NCBI GenBank assembly: GCA_001653155.1
Contig: BDEJ01000038.1
Coordinates: 1-53,682, forward strand
Direction of reading: 5' to 3'
Source of the DNA: Porphyromonadaceae bacterium H1
Lineage (GTDB): Bacteria > Bacteroidota > Bacteroidia > Bacteroidales > Paludibacteraceae
DNA length: 53,682 nucleotides
A program made the translations under genes and the position numbers. The notes beneath the pieces are model-generated. The model did no database searches. It was not told the origin of the DNA and saw only the letters and a program-made list of their open reading frames with translations. Positions 30,305 through 38,313 of the stretch are shown here, piece after piece. The stretch's first letter is position 1. Each line of letters opens with the position of its first letter.

Positions 30305-30328
30305 TCTATTGAAAAAGAGAACAATAGA
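30305..30328 (-). terminator. Second hairpin between convergent genes
   Basis: TCTATTG (30305-30311) and CAATAGA (30322-30328) form a perfect 7-bp inverted repeat with a 10-base A-rich loop. It lies 16 bases beyond the asnA stop and may end transcription from the minus strand. T-run is weak on both sides. Confidence 0.35.
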
Positions 30329-30344
30329 CTGCGAATAAAGCCAA

Positions 30345-31382
30345 TCATATCAGCGGAATGCCGCATTCGCAGCAAGCGCTTCGCATTTCCTCCGGCCAAA
30401 TACTGGCTTGTATCTCACCGATATGAGCTTTACGCAGAAAATGCATGCAAAGCCGTGATTGCCCAATGCCTCCTCCTACCGAGAGAGGCAGGCTTCCCTC
30501 CGTCAAACGGCGATGGAAGTACATAGTAAGGCGTTCTTCCTGTCCGCAGAATTTCAATTGCCGGAGTAGTGTATCTTTATCTACGCGTATACCCATGGAT
30601 GAAATTTCGATAGGAAGCTGTAAGACATCGTTCCATAGAATTATATCTCCGTTGAGTCCGGGAAGTCCATCCGGTCCGGGTGTAGTCCAATCGTCGTAGT
30701 CAGGCGCTCGTCCGTCGTGTTTCTGCCCATTGCTTAGCGGACATCCGATACCCATAATGAAAACGGCTTTATGCTTTTGCGCTATTTCGTACTCACGCTC
30801 CTTGGAACTGAGTTGTGGATATAGCTGATAGAGCTCCTCGGCATGTATGAAGGTGATCTCGGGCGGCAGCGAAGGACGGATGACCGGAAAAGTTTCGCTC
30901 ACCAAATATTCGGTTCGGAGGAGGGTGGCATATATACGTCGTACGATGTCTTTCAGAAATTCGACGTTTCGTTCCTCAGGCAGGATAACCCGCTCCCAAT
31001 CCCATTGATCGACATAGAGGGAATGGAGGTTTCCGAGCTCTTCATCGGCACGTATGGCATTCATGTCGGTATATATGCCGTATCCGGGCTCAATTTGATA
31101 GTCGGCAAGGGTAACTCGCTTCCATTTGGCCAGAGAATGCACGACTTCGGCACGTAACCCGTCCATATCTTTAATGGGAAAACTGACAGCTCTTTCAACT
31201 CCGGTCAAATCGTCGTTGAGCCCCCTTCCCTGTAAAAGAAATAGAGGAGCGGTAACACGGCGCAGACGCAGTTCGGCAGATAGATTAGCCTGAATGAAGT
31301 CCTTGATGCGCGCAATGCCAAGTTCGGTCTGTTGCAGGTCGAGCAGCGGTTTGTATCCTTCTGGAGTATGCAGGTAGCTCAT
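30345..31382 (-). CDS. asnA: Aspartate-ammonia ligase (AsnA-type asparagine synthetase)
   Basis: Makes asparagine from aspartate, ammonia and ATP. The 345 aa protein has the class II synthetase-like features of AsnA: QQTELGIARIKDFIQANLSAELRLRRVTAPLF at the N-terminus, RAVSFPIKDM, KWKRVTLADY, GIYTDMNAIRADE, and the C-terminal LPLSVGGGIGQSRLCMHFLRKAHIGEIQ. It is the last gene of the long minus-strand run, 102 bases after pepD. That gap contains interlocking inverted repeats and no -7 box, so expression probably depends on readthrough from pepD. Confidence 0.96.
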   Translation of the reverse strand: MSYLHTPEGYKPLLDLQQTELGIARIKDFIQANLSAELRLRRVTAPLFLLQGRGLNDDLTGVERAVSFPIKDMDGLRAEVVHSLAKWKRVTLADYQIEPGYGIYTDMNAIRADEELGNLHSLYVDQWDWERVILPEERNVEFLKDIVRRIYATLLRTEYLVSETFPVIRPSLPPEITFIHAEELYQLYPQLSSKEREYEIAQKHKAVFIMGIGCPLSNGQKHDGRAPDYDDWTTPGPDGLPGLNGDIILWNDVLQLPIEISSMGIRVDKDTLLRQLKFCGQEERLTMYFHRRLTEGSLPLSVGGGIGQSRLCMHFLRKAHIGEIQASIWPEEMRSACCECGIPLI

Positions 31383-31421
31383 GTAGGGTATATCGTATCT
31401 TCTGGTGTTTTCTATAGCAAT

Positions 31422-31471
31422 AAGGACCTCCCTGTTCGGGTCCTTTAGTTGGAATTTCGAAAACAGGGAGG
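31422..31471 (-). promoter_or_regulatory. Interlocking inverted repeats in the pepD-asnA spacer
   Basis: Helix one: CCTCCCTGTT (31427-31436) with AACAGGGAGG (31462-31471), 10 perfect pairs plus an A-T. Helix two: AAGGACC (31422-31428) with GGTCCTT (31439-31445), 7 perfect pairs. The arms interleave and share two bases, so they form either alternative structures or an H-type pseudoknot in the asnA leader. On the plus strand the larger hairpin is followed by TTTTATTA and would look like a terminator, but no plus-strand gene is read into it. Confidence 0.55.
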
Positions 31472-31484
31472 TTTTATTATAAAT

Positions 31485-32951
31485 TCAATCTTTCAAAGGT
31501 ATCTCCTTGAGGGATTCGAGCAGATAATCCCAGAATTTAGCTACGGTAGCAATATTTACCTTTTCGTCCGGCGAATGCGGGTGTCGTATTGTCGGCCCGA
31601 AGGATATCATATCCATATGAGGATAATGCGTCCCAAGTATACCACACTCAAGTCCGGCATGTATAATCATCACTTTGGGTTCTATCCCGAACTTCCGTTG
31701 ATAGACCTCTTTCATGCACCGAAGTATGGGCGAATCGAGCTTCGGTTCCCATCCGGGATAACCTCCAGTGAAACCGACACGGGCGCCTGCCATCGTAAAG
31801 AGACTTTCGATAGCCGAAGCCAGCTCCTCTTTGCGGGAGTCGACGGAGCTGCGGAGTAAACAACGGATAACGATATTTTTTTCGCCGGATTGTACTACCG
31901 CAAGGTTATTGGAAGTTTCCACTACTCCGGGTACATCAGGTATCATGCGATAGACTCCGTCGGGACAAGCTATAACACTATTTATCAAATCATCCTGTAT
32001 TTCCTCGGGTATCAAGCCCCCTTCCCAGGAACAAGGTTCTACACTGAGGGAAAGCTTATCTTCTACAGAGCTGTACTCTTCGATGAAGAGGTCTTCCATC
32101 TCCTCGGTGAATTCTACGAACTCTTCGTATATTTCCTTGGGGATGGAGAGTATGGCCGATGCTTCGCGGGGGATAGCATTACGCAGATTGCCTCCTTCTA
32201 CCTTAGCCAGTCGGGCTTCATAAGCAATTACGGCCTGTTTGAGGAAGCGGAAGAGCAACTTGTTGGCATTAGCACGTTGCAGGATGATGTCGATGCCCGA
32301 ATGACCTCCTTTGAGGCCTTTGAGGGATACTTTGAGGACAATATCTCCTTCGGGAATTTTTTCTTCTTCGGTGTAACGAAACTCAATGTTGGCATCCAGC
32401 CCGCCGGCACATCCTATGTAGAGTTCCCCTTCATCTTCGGAGTCGAGATTCATCAGAATATCCCCTTTGAGAAATCCGGCCTGCAATCCGAAAGCTCCAT
32501 CCATTCCCGTTTCCTCATCCACAGTTATGAACATTTCGAGATCAGGGTGGGCTATCTCTTTCGATTCGAGTATGGCCATCGCAGCAGCCACACCGATTCC
32601 ATTATCGGCACCCAAGGTCGTATCTCGTGCCGTTACCCATTCTCCATCCACATAAGCCTGTATCGGATCCTTCTCAAAATCATGCTCAATATGGCTGTTT
32701 TTCTGAGGCACCATATCCATGTGTGCTTGCAGTATTACAGCTTTTCGTTGCTCCATGCCCGGTGTTGCCGGTTTCCGTATCAGTACGTTGCCGGTTTCGT
32801 CGCGGAGGCTCTCGAGACCGAGCGATTTTCCGAAATCAAGCAAGAAATTTCCTATGGCTTCTTTTTTACCGGAAGGACGAGGTATTTGTGTCAGGCTGTG
32901 GAAGTGTTTCCACAAGGCCTTCGGTTCTAAGTTTCGAATGTCTGTGCTCAT
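31485..32951 (-). CDS. pepD: Aminoacyl-histidine dipeptidase (M20 family, PepD)
   Basis: Zinc-dependent dipeptidase of 488 aa with broad specificity for Xaa-His and other dipeptides, cytosolic. Metal ligands are seen in QAHMDMVPQ, the bridging Asp in LGADNGIGVA, and the catalytic Glu pair in TVDEETGMDGAFG. A lid domain lies between about 200 and 380, and a final His motif is in SFGPTIRHPHSPDE. It follows glmM by 51 bases. Confidence 0.94.
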   Translation of the reverse strand: MSTDIRNLEPKALWKHFHSLTQIPRPSGKKEAIGNFLLDFGKSLGLESLRDETGNVLIRKPATPGMEQRKAVILQAHMDMVPQKNSHIEHDFEKDPIQAYVDGEWVTARDTTLGADNGIGVAAAMAILESKEIAHPDLEMFITVDEETGMDGAFGLQAGFLKGDILMNLDSEDEGELYIGCAGGLDANIEFRYTEEEKIPEGDIVLKVSLKGLKGGHSGIDIILQRANANKLLFRFLKQAVIAYEARLAKVEGGNLRNAIPREASAILSIPKEIYEEFVEFTEEMEDLFIEEYSSVEDKLSLSVEPCSWEGGLIPEEIQDDLINSVIACPDGVYRMIPDVPGVVETSNNLAVVQSGEKNIVIRCLLRSSVDSRKEELASAIESLFTMAGARVGFTGGYPGWEPKLDSPILRCMKEVYQRKFGIEPKVMIIHAGLECGILGTHYPHMDMISFGPTIRHPHSPDEKVNIATVAKFWDYLLESLKEIPLKD

Positions 32952-33002
32952 AATTGTTTGGAGTTTTGTAAATAATTTGTTTTTCGATGCTGAATCAGCG
33001 TT

Positions 33003-34397
33003 TTAGCTTATCCCTGCAATCTTTCGAGCTTCGTTTATCACGTCTTGAGCCAAAGCTTCAGCCTCCTTACGAGTGGGTGCTTCGGAGTAGATGCGGATAA
33101 TCGGCTCGGTATTCGATTTACGGAGGTGTACCCAGCCTTGAGAGAAATCAATTTTCACACCGTCGCGGTCATCCGGGCAGTAGTCGCGGTAACGATCTTT
33201 CAGACGCTCCAATAAACGATCTACATCAATATCGGGTGTCAGCTCCATCTTATTCTTCGAAATGTAATAGTCGGGATAGCTCCGACGCAACTCGGAAGTT
33301 TTCTTCCCCGATTTAGCCAAGAGAGTCAGGAAAAGAGCGATACCCACTAATGCATCACGCCCGTAATGACTTTGGGGATAGATTACACCACCGTTTCCTT
33401 CGCCTCCAATAACTGCCCCTACTTCTTTCATACAAGTCACCACGTTGACTTCTCCTACAGCCGAAGCATGGTATTCCCGTCCGTGTTTAGCCGCTACTTC
33501 ACGCAGCGCTCGTGTAGAACTCAAGTTCGAAACGGCTGCTCCGGGACTCTTCTGTAAAACATAGTCGGCTACGGCCACGAGCGTATATTCTTCACCGAAC
33601 ATGCTTCCATCTTCGTTGATAATGGCCAAACGATCCACATCGGGGTCGACAACGAAACCCACATCTGCAGCGCTTCGCCTTAGCACTTCCGATATTTCCG
33701 TTAAGTGCTCGGGTAAGGGCTCCGGATTATGAGGGAAGTGGCCATTGGGCTCGCAGTAAAGCTTCTCGATGCGCTTCACTCCCAGCGCCGTAAGCAATTG
33801 CGGCAGGACAATTCCACCGACGGAATTCACACAATCGATGGCCACATGGAAATCGGCCCGAGCAATAGCTTCCACGTCTACGAGTTCCAGCGCCAATACG
33901 TGTTCGATATGTTTTTGTGCATAAGAAAAATCCTCTTTCAGTTTGCCCATATCTTCTACCTCAGCAAAGATAAAGTCTTCGGCTTCAGCAATACGGAGGA
34001 TGTCTTCGCCCTCGCGCGCGTTGAGAAATTCGCCTCGCTCGTTGAGCAACTTCAAGGCATTCCATTGCTTGGGGTTGTGACTGGCCGTCAAAATAATACC
34101 ACCTGCCGCCTGCTCCATGGCTACAGCCAATTCCGTAGTAGGGGTAGTGGCCAAACCGATATTCAGCACATCGAATCCCATGCCCAACAGCGTACCAACG
34201 ACCAAGCGGCTGAGCATTTCTCCCGAAATACGGGCATCGCGTCCTACCACGATAAGTTTCGAATCGTTTTTTGCATTGCGTTTGATGTGTGTCGCGTAAG
34301 CAGCCGTGAAACGAACGATGTCAACAGGGCTCAGCCCCTCGCCCACCCGGCCTCCGATGGTTCCGCGAATACCGGATATTGATTTAATTAGTGTCAT
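33003..34397 (-). CDS. glmM: Phosphoglucosamine mutase
   Basis: Interconverts glucosamine-6-P and glucosamine-1-P for UDP-GlcNAc synthesis. 464 aa. The phosphoserine loop is GIILTASHNPKQWN with Ser106, the Mg-binding loop is DPDVDRLAI, the sugar-binding loop is GGEGNGG, and the phosphate-binding loop is RKSNTEPIIRIYSEAP. The FGTSGIRG-like start is replaced by SISGIRGTIGG, as is usual in Bacteroidetes GlmM. It lies 50 bases after the DUF4827 gene in the same unit. Confidence 0.92.
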   Translation of the reverse strand: MTLIKSISGIRGTIGGRVGEGLSPVDIVRFTAAYATHIKRNAKNDSKLIVVGRDARISGEMLSRLVVGTLLGMGFDVLNIGLATTPTTELAVAMEQAAGGIILTASHNPKQWNALKLLNERGEFLNAREGEDILRIAEAEDFIFAEVEDMGKLKEDFSYAQKHIEHVLALELVDVEAIARADFHVAIDCVNSVGGIVLPQLLTALGVKRIEKLYCEPNGHFPHNPEPLPEHLTEISEVLRRSAADVGFVVDPDVDRLAIINEDGSMFGEEYTLVAVADYVLQKSPGAAVSNLSSTRALREVAAKHGREYHASAVGEVNVVTCMKEVGAVIGGEGNGGVIYPQSHYGRDALVGIALFLTLLAKSGKKTSELRRSYPDYYISKNKMELTPDIDVDRLLERLKDRYRDYCPDDRDGVKIDFSQGWVHLRKSNTEPIIRIYSEAPTRKEAEALAQDVINEARKIAGIS

Positions 34398-34447
34398 AGG
34401 TAAAAGCAGATGTCGTCAGACAGATCTTAAAATTAAGTCTGAAATTG

Positions 34448-35053
34448 TTATTTTTTAAACATGAGTTGCAGTACGTAAACCCGAGGCGTTACGGGGTTCG
34501 AATCGTTGAAAACACCCCAATAAGGGTTGGCGTTAGAAGAAGTAAAGCCCATCTTGGAGGGAACAATGATAACGGCCTCGGATCCTATACGCTTCATGTA
34601 GGATATGGCCAGGTACCAAGCCCGACAAGCCTCCAAATTAACATTAGGAAGGCTTTCGTAGTAGGCGACCAAATCCGGTGAGTAATACGTAAAAGTAGGC
34701 GGATAGGGATAATGTAAGGGTGTCCAGTTCAGAACGCTGTCGGGGTTTTGTCCCAATGTGTAAGACTTGAAACGCAGGATGGCCTCATCTCCACTTTCGA
34801 TGCTATCAAGCCCTGCACCCGGCTTCAGCAAGTTGAAGTACATACCATCCTCTGTCTTGTAAAACTCGTCGACAGGCCAGGCTTTGTCCGTAGGAAGTAA
34901 GTCGGGTATAAGCTTAATCTTGTTTTTTTCAATGTACTTATTAATGAGCTCTTTCTCGATACGAAGCTCATCTGCATAGGTCAATCCGTTATCGCAGGCA
35001 TAAAAACTTAAAAGAAAATATGGACTTGCGAGGAGAATAAAAAGCTTTTTCAT
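34448..35053 (-). CDS. DUF4827 family lipoprotein, FKBP-like
   Basis: 201 aa with a lipoprotein signal peptide (LLSFYAC, Cys20). The body has the pattern of DUF4827: ELRIEKELINKYIEKN, then KTEDGMYFNLLKPGAGLDSIESGDEAILRFKSYTL, which resembles an FKBP-type PPIase fold. The PPIase active-site aromatics are not evident, so it may be a non-catalytic relative. The adjacent FKBP lipoprotein upstream supports a common origin or shared role. A weak -7-like ATATTTG lies near 35085 on the minus strand. Confidence 0.8.
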   Translation of the reverse strand: MKKLFILLASPYFLLSFYACDNGLTYADELRIEKELINKYIEKNKIKLIPDLLPTDKAWPVDEFYKTEDGMYFNLLKPGAGLDSIESGDEAILRFKSYTLGQNPDSVLNWTPLHYPYPPTFTYYSPDLVAYYESLPNVNLEACRAWYLAISYMKRIGSEAVIIVPSKMGFTSSNANPYWGVFNDSNPVTPRVYVLQLMFKK

Positions 35054-35193
35054 GTGTTGCAGAAAACGTGTTTATGAGGCACAAATATCCGATTTTATTG
35101 CGGATTGTAAAAGTTAAATTTCAGTAAACAAAACGGGATTAAAGCAGAGGAAGTCTCTTCCGAAAACTCCTCATGCAAAAGGTCAAACAGGCT

Positions 35194-35751
35194 TCAGTCT
35201 TTTTCGACATGCACCCGCAATATAACCGAAGTATAAGAAGGAACCTCAGCACTGCCTTTCACGCCGTAAGCAAGATACCAAGGCAGTACGAGTGTGGCAT
35301 TCTCGCCTTTTCGCATCAGCTTCAAGCCTTCTTCAAGGCCTTTGGGAATTTGCTTTTTGCCAACCTCTATCGACTCTTGTTTCAATCCGGTCATGGCTTC
35401 GTCATCGAGCGAAAAGACCTGATATACAATATTTAGCTGCATTTTCTCGACAATAACCTGTCCCCCGGATCGCTTGTTGATTCGATACCAAAATCCGGAT
35501 TGACTTCTCTGAAACAGCGAATCCATCCGCTCTACACGTTGCAGCAATAAACTGTCTTCCTTTGCTGCAATCAGCCTGTTTATATCCGTCAATGTAGGGA
35601 GTTGCTCTTCGGTTTCGGCCGTTTTATTTGATGGGAGCTGCGGAGAAGGCTTCCTGCACGATGCAGAAGCAAGAAGTAGCGTAAGCAACAAGAGCAAGCC
35701 TACGCGCCGGCTTGATCGTACCCTTTCGAAATTATTCAATCCGGCCTCCAC
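35194..35751 (-). CDS. FKBP-type peptidyl-prolyl isomerase lipoprotein, GldI-like
   Basis: 185 aa. A hydrophobic signal with lipobox (LLASASC, Cys32) anchors it to a membrane facing the periplasm. The FKBP domain is in the C-terminal half: IEVGKKQIPKGLEEGLKLMRKGENATLVLPWYLAYGVKGSAEVPSYTSVILRVHVEK. It would assist folding of exported proteins; GldI in gliding flavobacteria is a relative. The start is a GTG at 35751 overlapping the pdxA stop by 20 bases; a TTG at 35739 is an alternative. The overlap suggests translational coupling. Confidence 0.83.
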   Translation of the reverse strand: MEAGLNNFERVRSSRRVGLLLLLTLLLASASCRKPSPQLPSNKTAETEEQLPTLTDINRLIAAKEDSLLLQRVERMDSLFQRSQSGFWYRINKRSGGQVIVEKMQLNIVYQVFSLDDEAMTGLKQESIEVGKKQIPKGLEEGLKLMRKGENATLVLPWYLAYGVKGSAEVPSYTSVILRVHVEKD

Positions 35752-36805
35752 GTTCTATCGTACATTCCGTTTTCAAGGGATTGCCAGAAAACTCCTCGTT
35801 CCATACTCTGTTTTTATATATGTCGCAAGCAAGATAAAGGGCCTCGCGAAAAGACAATTCCGAAGCTATATTCTTTCCTGCCAGGTCGTAAGCTGTCCCA
35901 TGATCGGGTGATGTTCGCACAATGGGTAGTCCGGCCGTATAGTTCACCCCAGTCTCCATCGCAATGGTTTTAAAAGGAATCAAACCCTGATCGTGGTACA
36001 TAGCTAACACAGCATCGAACTGGTTAAAGCGAGCGGCGCCAAAAAATCCGTCGGCAGGATAAGGGCCAAAACACAGTATCCTTTCGGCTTCGGCTTCTTT
36101 CATAGCCGGAATAATCATGTCCTGCTCTTCCCTGCCGATGATGCCGTTGTCTCCCGCATGAGGATTAAGTCCGAGTACGGCAATACGGGGGCGCACAATC
36201 GAAAAGTCTTTCTTAAGGGTATTGTGAAGCACTCTCAATTTCTGCAGAATCAATTTCTTGCTTAAGGAGAAAGCGACCTGATCCAAAGGGACATGCCCGG
36301 TAACCACGGCCACTCGGAGGAGGTCACTCACCAAGAGCATAAGAGCCGGCGATTCGGATCCGAACTTCTTCTCCAAATACTCCGTATGACCGGGAAAAGT
36401 GAAAGCCTCGGACTGTATCGTGTGTTTGTCAATAGGAGCTGTAACTAAAGCGGATAAAAATCCGCTTTCCAAATCCGCCGAAGCTCGTTCAAGCGCTTCA
36501 AAAGCAGCTTTTCCCGCCTCGCGCGTGGCCTGCCCAATTTCAACTTTCAGTCCATCGTCCACACAGTTTATTATGTTTATCCGTTTGGGGACTGCTTCTT
36601 CAATGGAATTGATCACGTTCAGATTTAAGTTCGATAAATCAACCTGCTTCCGGTAGTAAGCAGCAACCTTTGACGAACCATAAATAACGGGAGTAAAGAG
36701 GTTTTCATAAACCCGGCTATCAGACAGAGCCTTCAGGATAACCTCATAAGCAATTCCGTTAACATCACCATGGGTAATTCCTATAATTATTTTTTCCTTG
36801 TTCAT
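35732..36805 (-). CDS. pdxA: 4-hydroxythreonine-4-phosphate dehydrogenase
   Basis: NAD-dependent enzyme of the DXP-dependent pyridoxal phosphate pathway. 357 aa with GITHGDVNGIAYEVILKAL at the N-terminus, VTAPIDKHTIQ, PGHTEYLEK, and the metal-binding MYHDQGLIPFKTIA near the C-terminus. In the equivalent E. coli motif the first segment is GDPAGIGPE; here it is GDVNGIAYE, the form common in Bacteroidetes. It follows the HU-LysM gene by 24 bases. Confidence 0.93.
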   Translation of the reverse strand: MNKEKIIIGITHGDVNGIAYEVILKALSDSRVYENLFTPVIYGSSKVAAYYRKQVDLSNLNLNVINSIEEAVPKRINIINCVDDGLKVEIGQATREAGKAAFEALERASADLESGFLSALVTAPIDKHTIQSEAFTFPGHTEYLEKKFGSESPALMLLVSDLLRVAVVTGHVPLDQVAFSLSKKLILQKLRVLHNTLKKDFSIVRPRIAVLGLNPHAGDNGIIGREEQDMIIPAMKEAEAERILCFGPYPADGFFGAARFNQFDAVLAMYHDQGLIPFKTIAMETGVNYTAGLPIVRTSPDHGTAYDLAGKNIASELSFREALYLACDIYKNRVWNEEFSGNPLKTECTIERGGRIE

Positions 36806-36829
36806 ACGTTTTAGATCCGAATCGATATC

Positions 36830-37993
36830 TTAGCGTCCCAAATAAATATTTTCCAATTCTTTCACACGCTTCATACAACGGGGATCGGAAGCGTTTATCA
36901 GGCGTGAATCCAACTTGGGTATACGAATCGATGTTCCGGTAGGAATATCACTCGGATTTTGGATATCGCTTTTATTAGCTTCATAGATATACACCCAGAA
37001 ACGAGCATCTCCGTAGTATTTTTTTGCCAGCCGTGCCAAGCGATTGCCTTCCGTCAGAACTACGGTGGCGATATACTCGTTGTAAACACGAGGCGTATCA
37101 AACAGGGCATCAATCTCATCCTTAACCGGCTCTACGGATTCCTGCGGTTTAGACTCCACTTGCACTGCGGATGAGGCAATGGAATCACTCGGAGTTACGG
37201 CTTCCGTACTTTCAAGCATTTCCTCATCTTCCAACTCGGCAACTTGCTCCTCAATCATTTGTTCTGTATCGGATTTCTTCCAGAAAGCTAATTTTTCTAT
37301 AATTTGCGGCTGTTGCAAAAACACATAGCAAGCTCCTGCAAGTATTAGTAGAAAGAGGATTATGAAGAAAATCCAACGTTTGCGACGTTTACGTTTGGCT
37401 TTTTCCTCGGCAAGCAATTCTTTAAAATACTCGTCGTCCAAAGATGAATCGTAATCTTCGGTCAATTCTTTTTTTGTATCTTCCGATTCTCTTTGCGCAT
37501 ATCGATCTTGCGCAAAATATTTGTCATTTTCCATTTCTTTTATTTTTATAGATTCTACATGTTCTTCTTTTCTTGGCGAGAGGGCTTCTATATCCGATAT
37601 GATGCTCTTTATCTCGCTGGCCTGCTCGTCAAAGTTTCTAAGAGTCCCGGCCTCGCTATCGCTCTCGACCTCGTCTAACACAACAGCCTCCAAATGAGCG
37701 AATGGTTTGTTTACAAGTTCCTTAAAATCAGCATCAGGCGCAAAGTTAACTTTGTTGTAGCCCGGAATGATGATTTCTTCTCCGGTCTGAACATTGACGC
37801 TTTTACGAGCTTCTACCGACTGTACTTTGAAAGTGCCTAAGTCTTTTATTTTTACCGAGTCATTACTTATCAAGGCCTCTTCGACTGTTGCAAACAGAGT
37901 TTTCAGAAAGTCTTCTGCAGCACGTTTACTAATTTTCGACTGTAGGGCGAGCTCTTCGGCTATTTCCTGAATGGATAATTTAGTTGTACTCAT
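36830..37993 (-). CDS. HU DNA-binding domain - transmembrane helix - LysM protein
   Basis: 387 aa with an unusual order of parts. Residues 1-~95 are an HU/IHF-type DNA-binding domain (SIQEIAEELALQSKISKRAA, DSVKIKDLGTFKVQSVEARKS, IIIPGYNKVNFAPDADFKELV). Residues ~105-200 are an acidic, probably flexible linker. A basic patch KAKRKRRKR (198-206) precedes one membrane helix (207-226, WIFFIILFLLILAGACYVFL). An acidic Ser/Glu-rich spacer follows, then a LysM domain (about 306-360: TVVLTEGNRLARLAKKYYGDARFWVYIYEANK, IPTGTSIRIPK). By the positive-inside rule HU is cytoplasmic and LysM periplasmic. The ATG overlaps the stop of the upstream HU gene (ATGA). Function not known; see findings. Confidence 0.9.
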   Translation of the reverse strand: MSTTKLSIQEIAEELALQSKISKRAAEDFLKTLFATVEEALISNDSVKIKDLGTFKVQSVEARKSVNVQTGEEIIIPGYNKVNFAPDADFKELVNKPFAHLEAVVLDEVESDSEAGTLRNFDEQASEIKSIISDIEALSPRKEEHVESIKIKEMENDKYFAQDRYAQRESEDTKKELTEDYDSSLDDEYFKELLAEEKAKRKRRKRWIFFIILFLLILAGACYVFLQQPQIIEKLAFWKKSDTEQMIEEQVAELEDEEMLESTEAVTPSDSIASSAVQVESKPQESVEPVKDEIDALFDTPRVYNEYIATVVLTEGNRLARLAKKYYGDARFWVYIYEANKSDIQNPSDIPTGTSIRIPKLDSRLINASDPRCMKRVKELENIYLGR

Positions 37994-38274
37994 GACTTAA
38001 GCGGATTGATTTTACTTTTCAATACGGAACTCTGCTTGAATCCCACCACCAATTTTGGGGGGATTAAGGTACGAATCTGGGTAGAAGGGTGTACAGAGAC
38101 ACGTTCCTCTTTTTTACGCAAGTCTAAGGTGCCGAAACCGTGTATGCTCACAGCATTATCAGAAGCAATTTTTGAACGTAAAATCGACACTGTAGTTTCG
38201 AGCAATGCAGTAGTGTCGGATTTGCTCAGATTCATTTTTTCTGCAACTGCAGCGATAAATTCTTTGTTGTTCAT
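37990..38274 (-). CDS. HU family DNA-binding protein
   Basis: 94 aa histone-like protein: NNKEFIAAVAEKMNLSKSDTTALLETTVSILRSKI forms the helical dimerisation part and VSIHGFGTLDLRKKEERVSVHPST the start of the beta arm. The tip normally reads RNPxTG; here it is VHPSTQIRTLIPP, keeping the intercalating Pro. The C-terminus KINPLKS is short and basic. It overlaps the HU-LysM gene by 4 bases and follows rimO by 39 bases. It may form homodimers or mixed dimers with the neighbouring HU domain. Confidence 0.9.
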   Translation of the reverse strand: MNNKEFIAAVAEKMNLSKSDTTALLETTVSILRSKIASDNAVSIHGFGTLDLRKKEERVSVHPSTQIRTLIPPKLVVGFKQSSVLKSKINPLKS

Positions 38275-38313
38275 GAGCCTTTTAGTTAATTTATAGCGAA
38301 ATAGAAATTATCT

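Noticed and set aside
31422-31471. Simple terminator of pepD
   Set aside because: On the pepD strand the hairpin is followed by TCCTTATTGC, not a T-run, and the second interlocking helix is unexplained by termination alone.
31890-32930. 346-codon plus-strand frame opposite pepD
   Set aside because: Antisense shadow of a fully conserved M20 peptidase; its protein shows no domain and is rich in Tyr, Phe and Ser as expected from reading the reverse strand.
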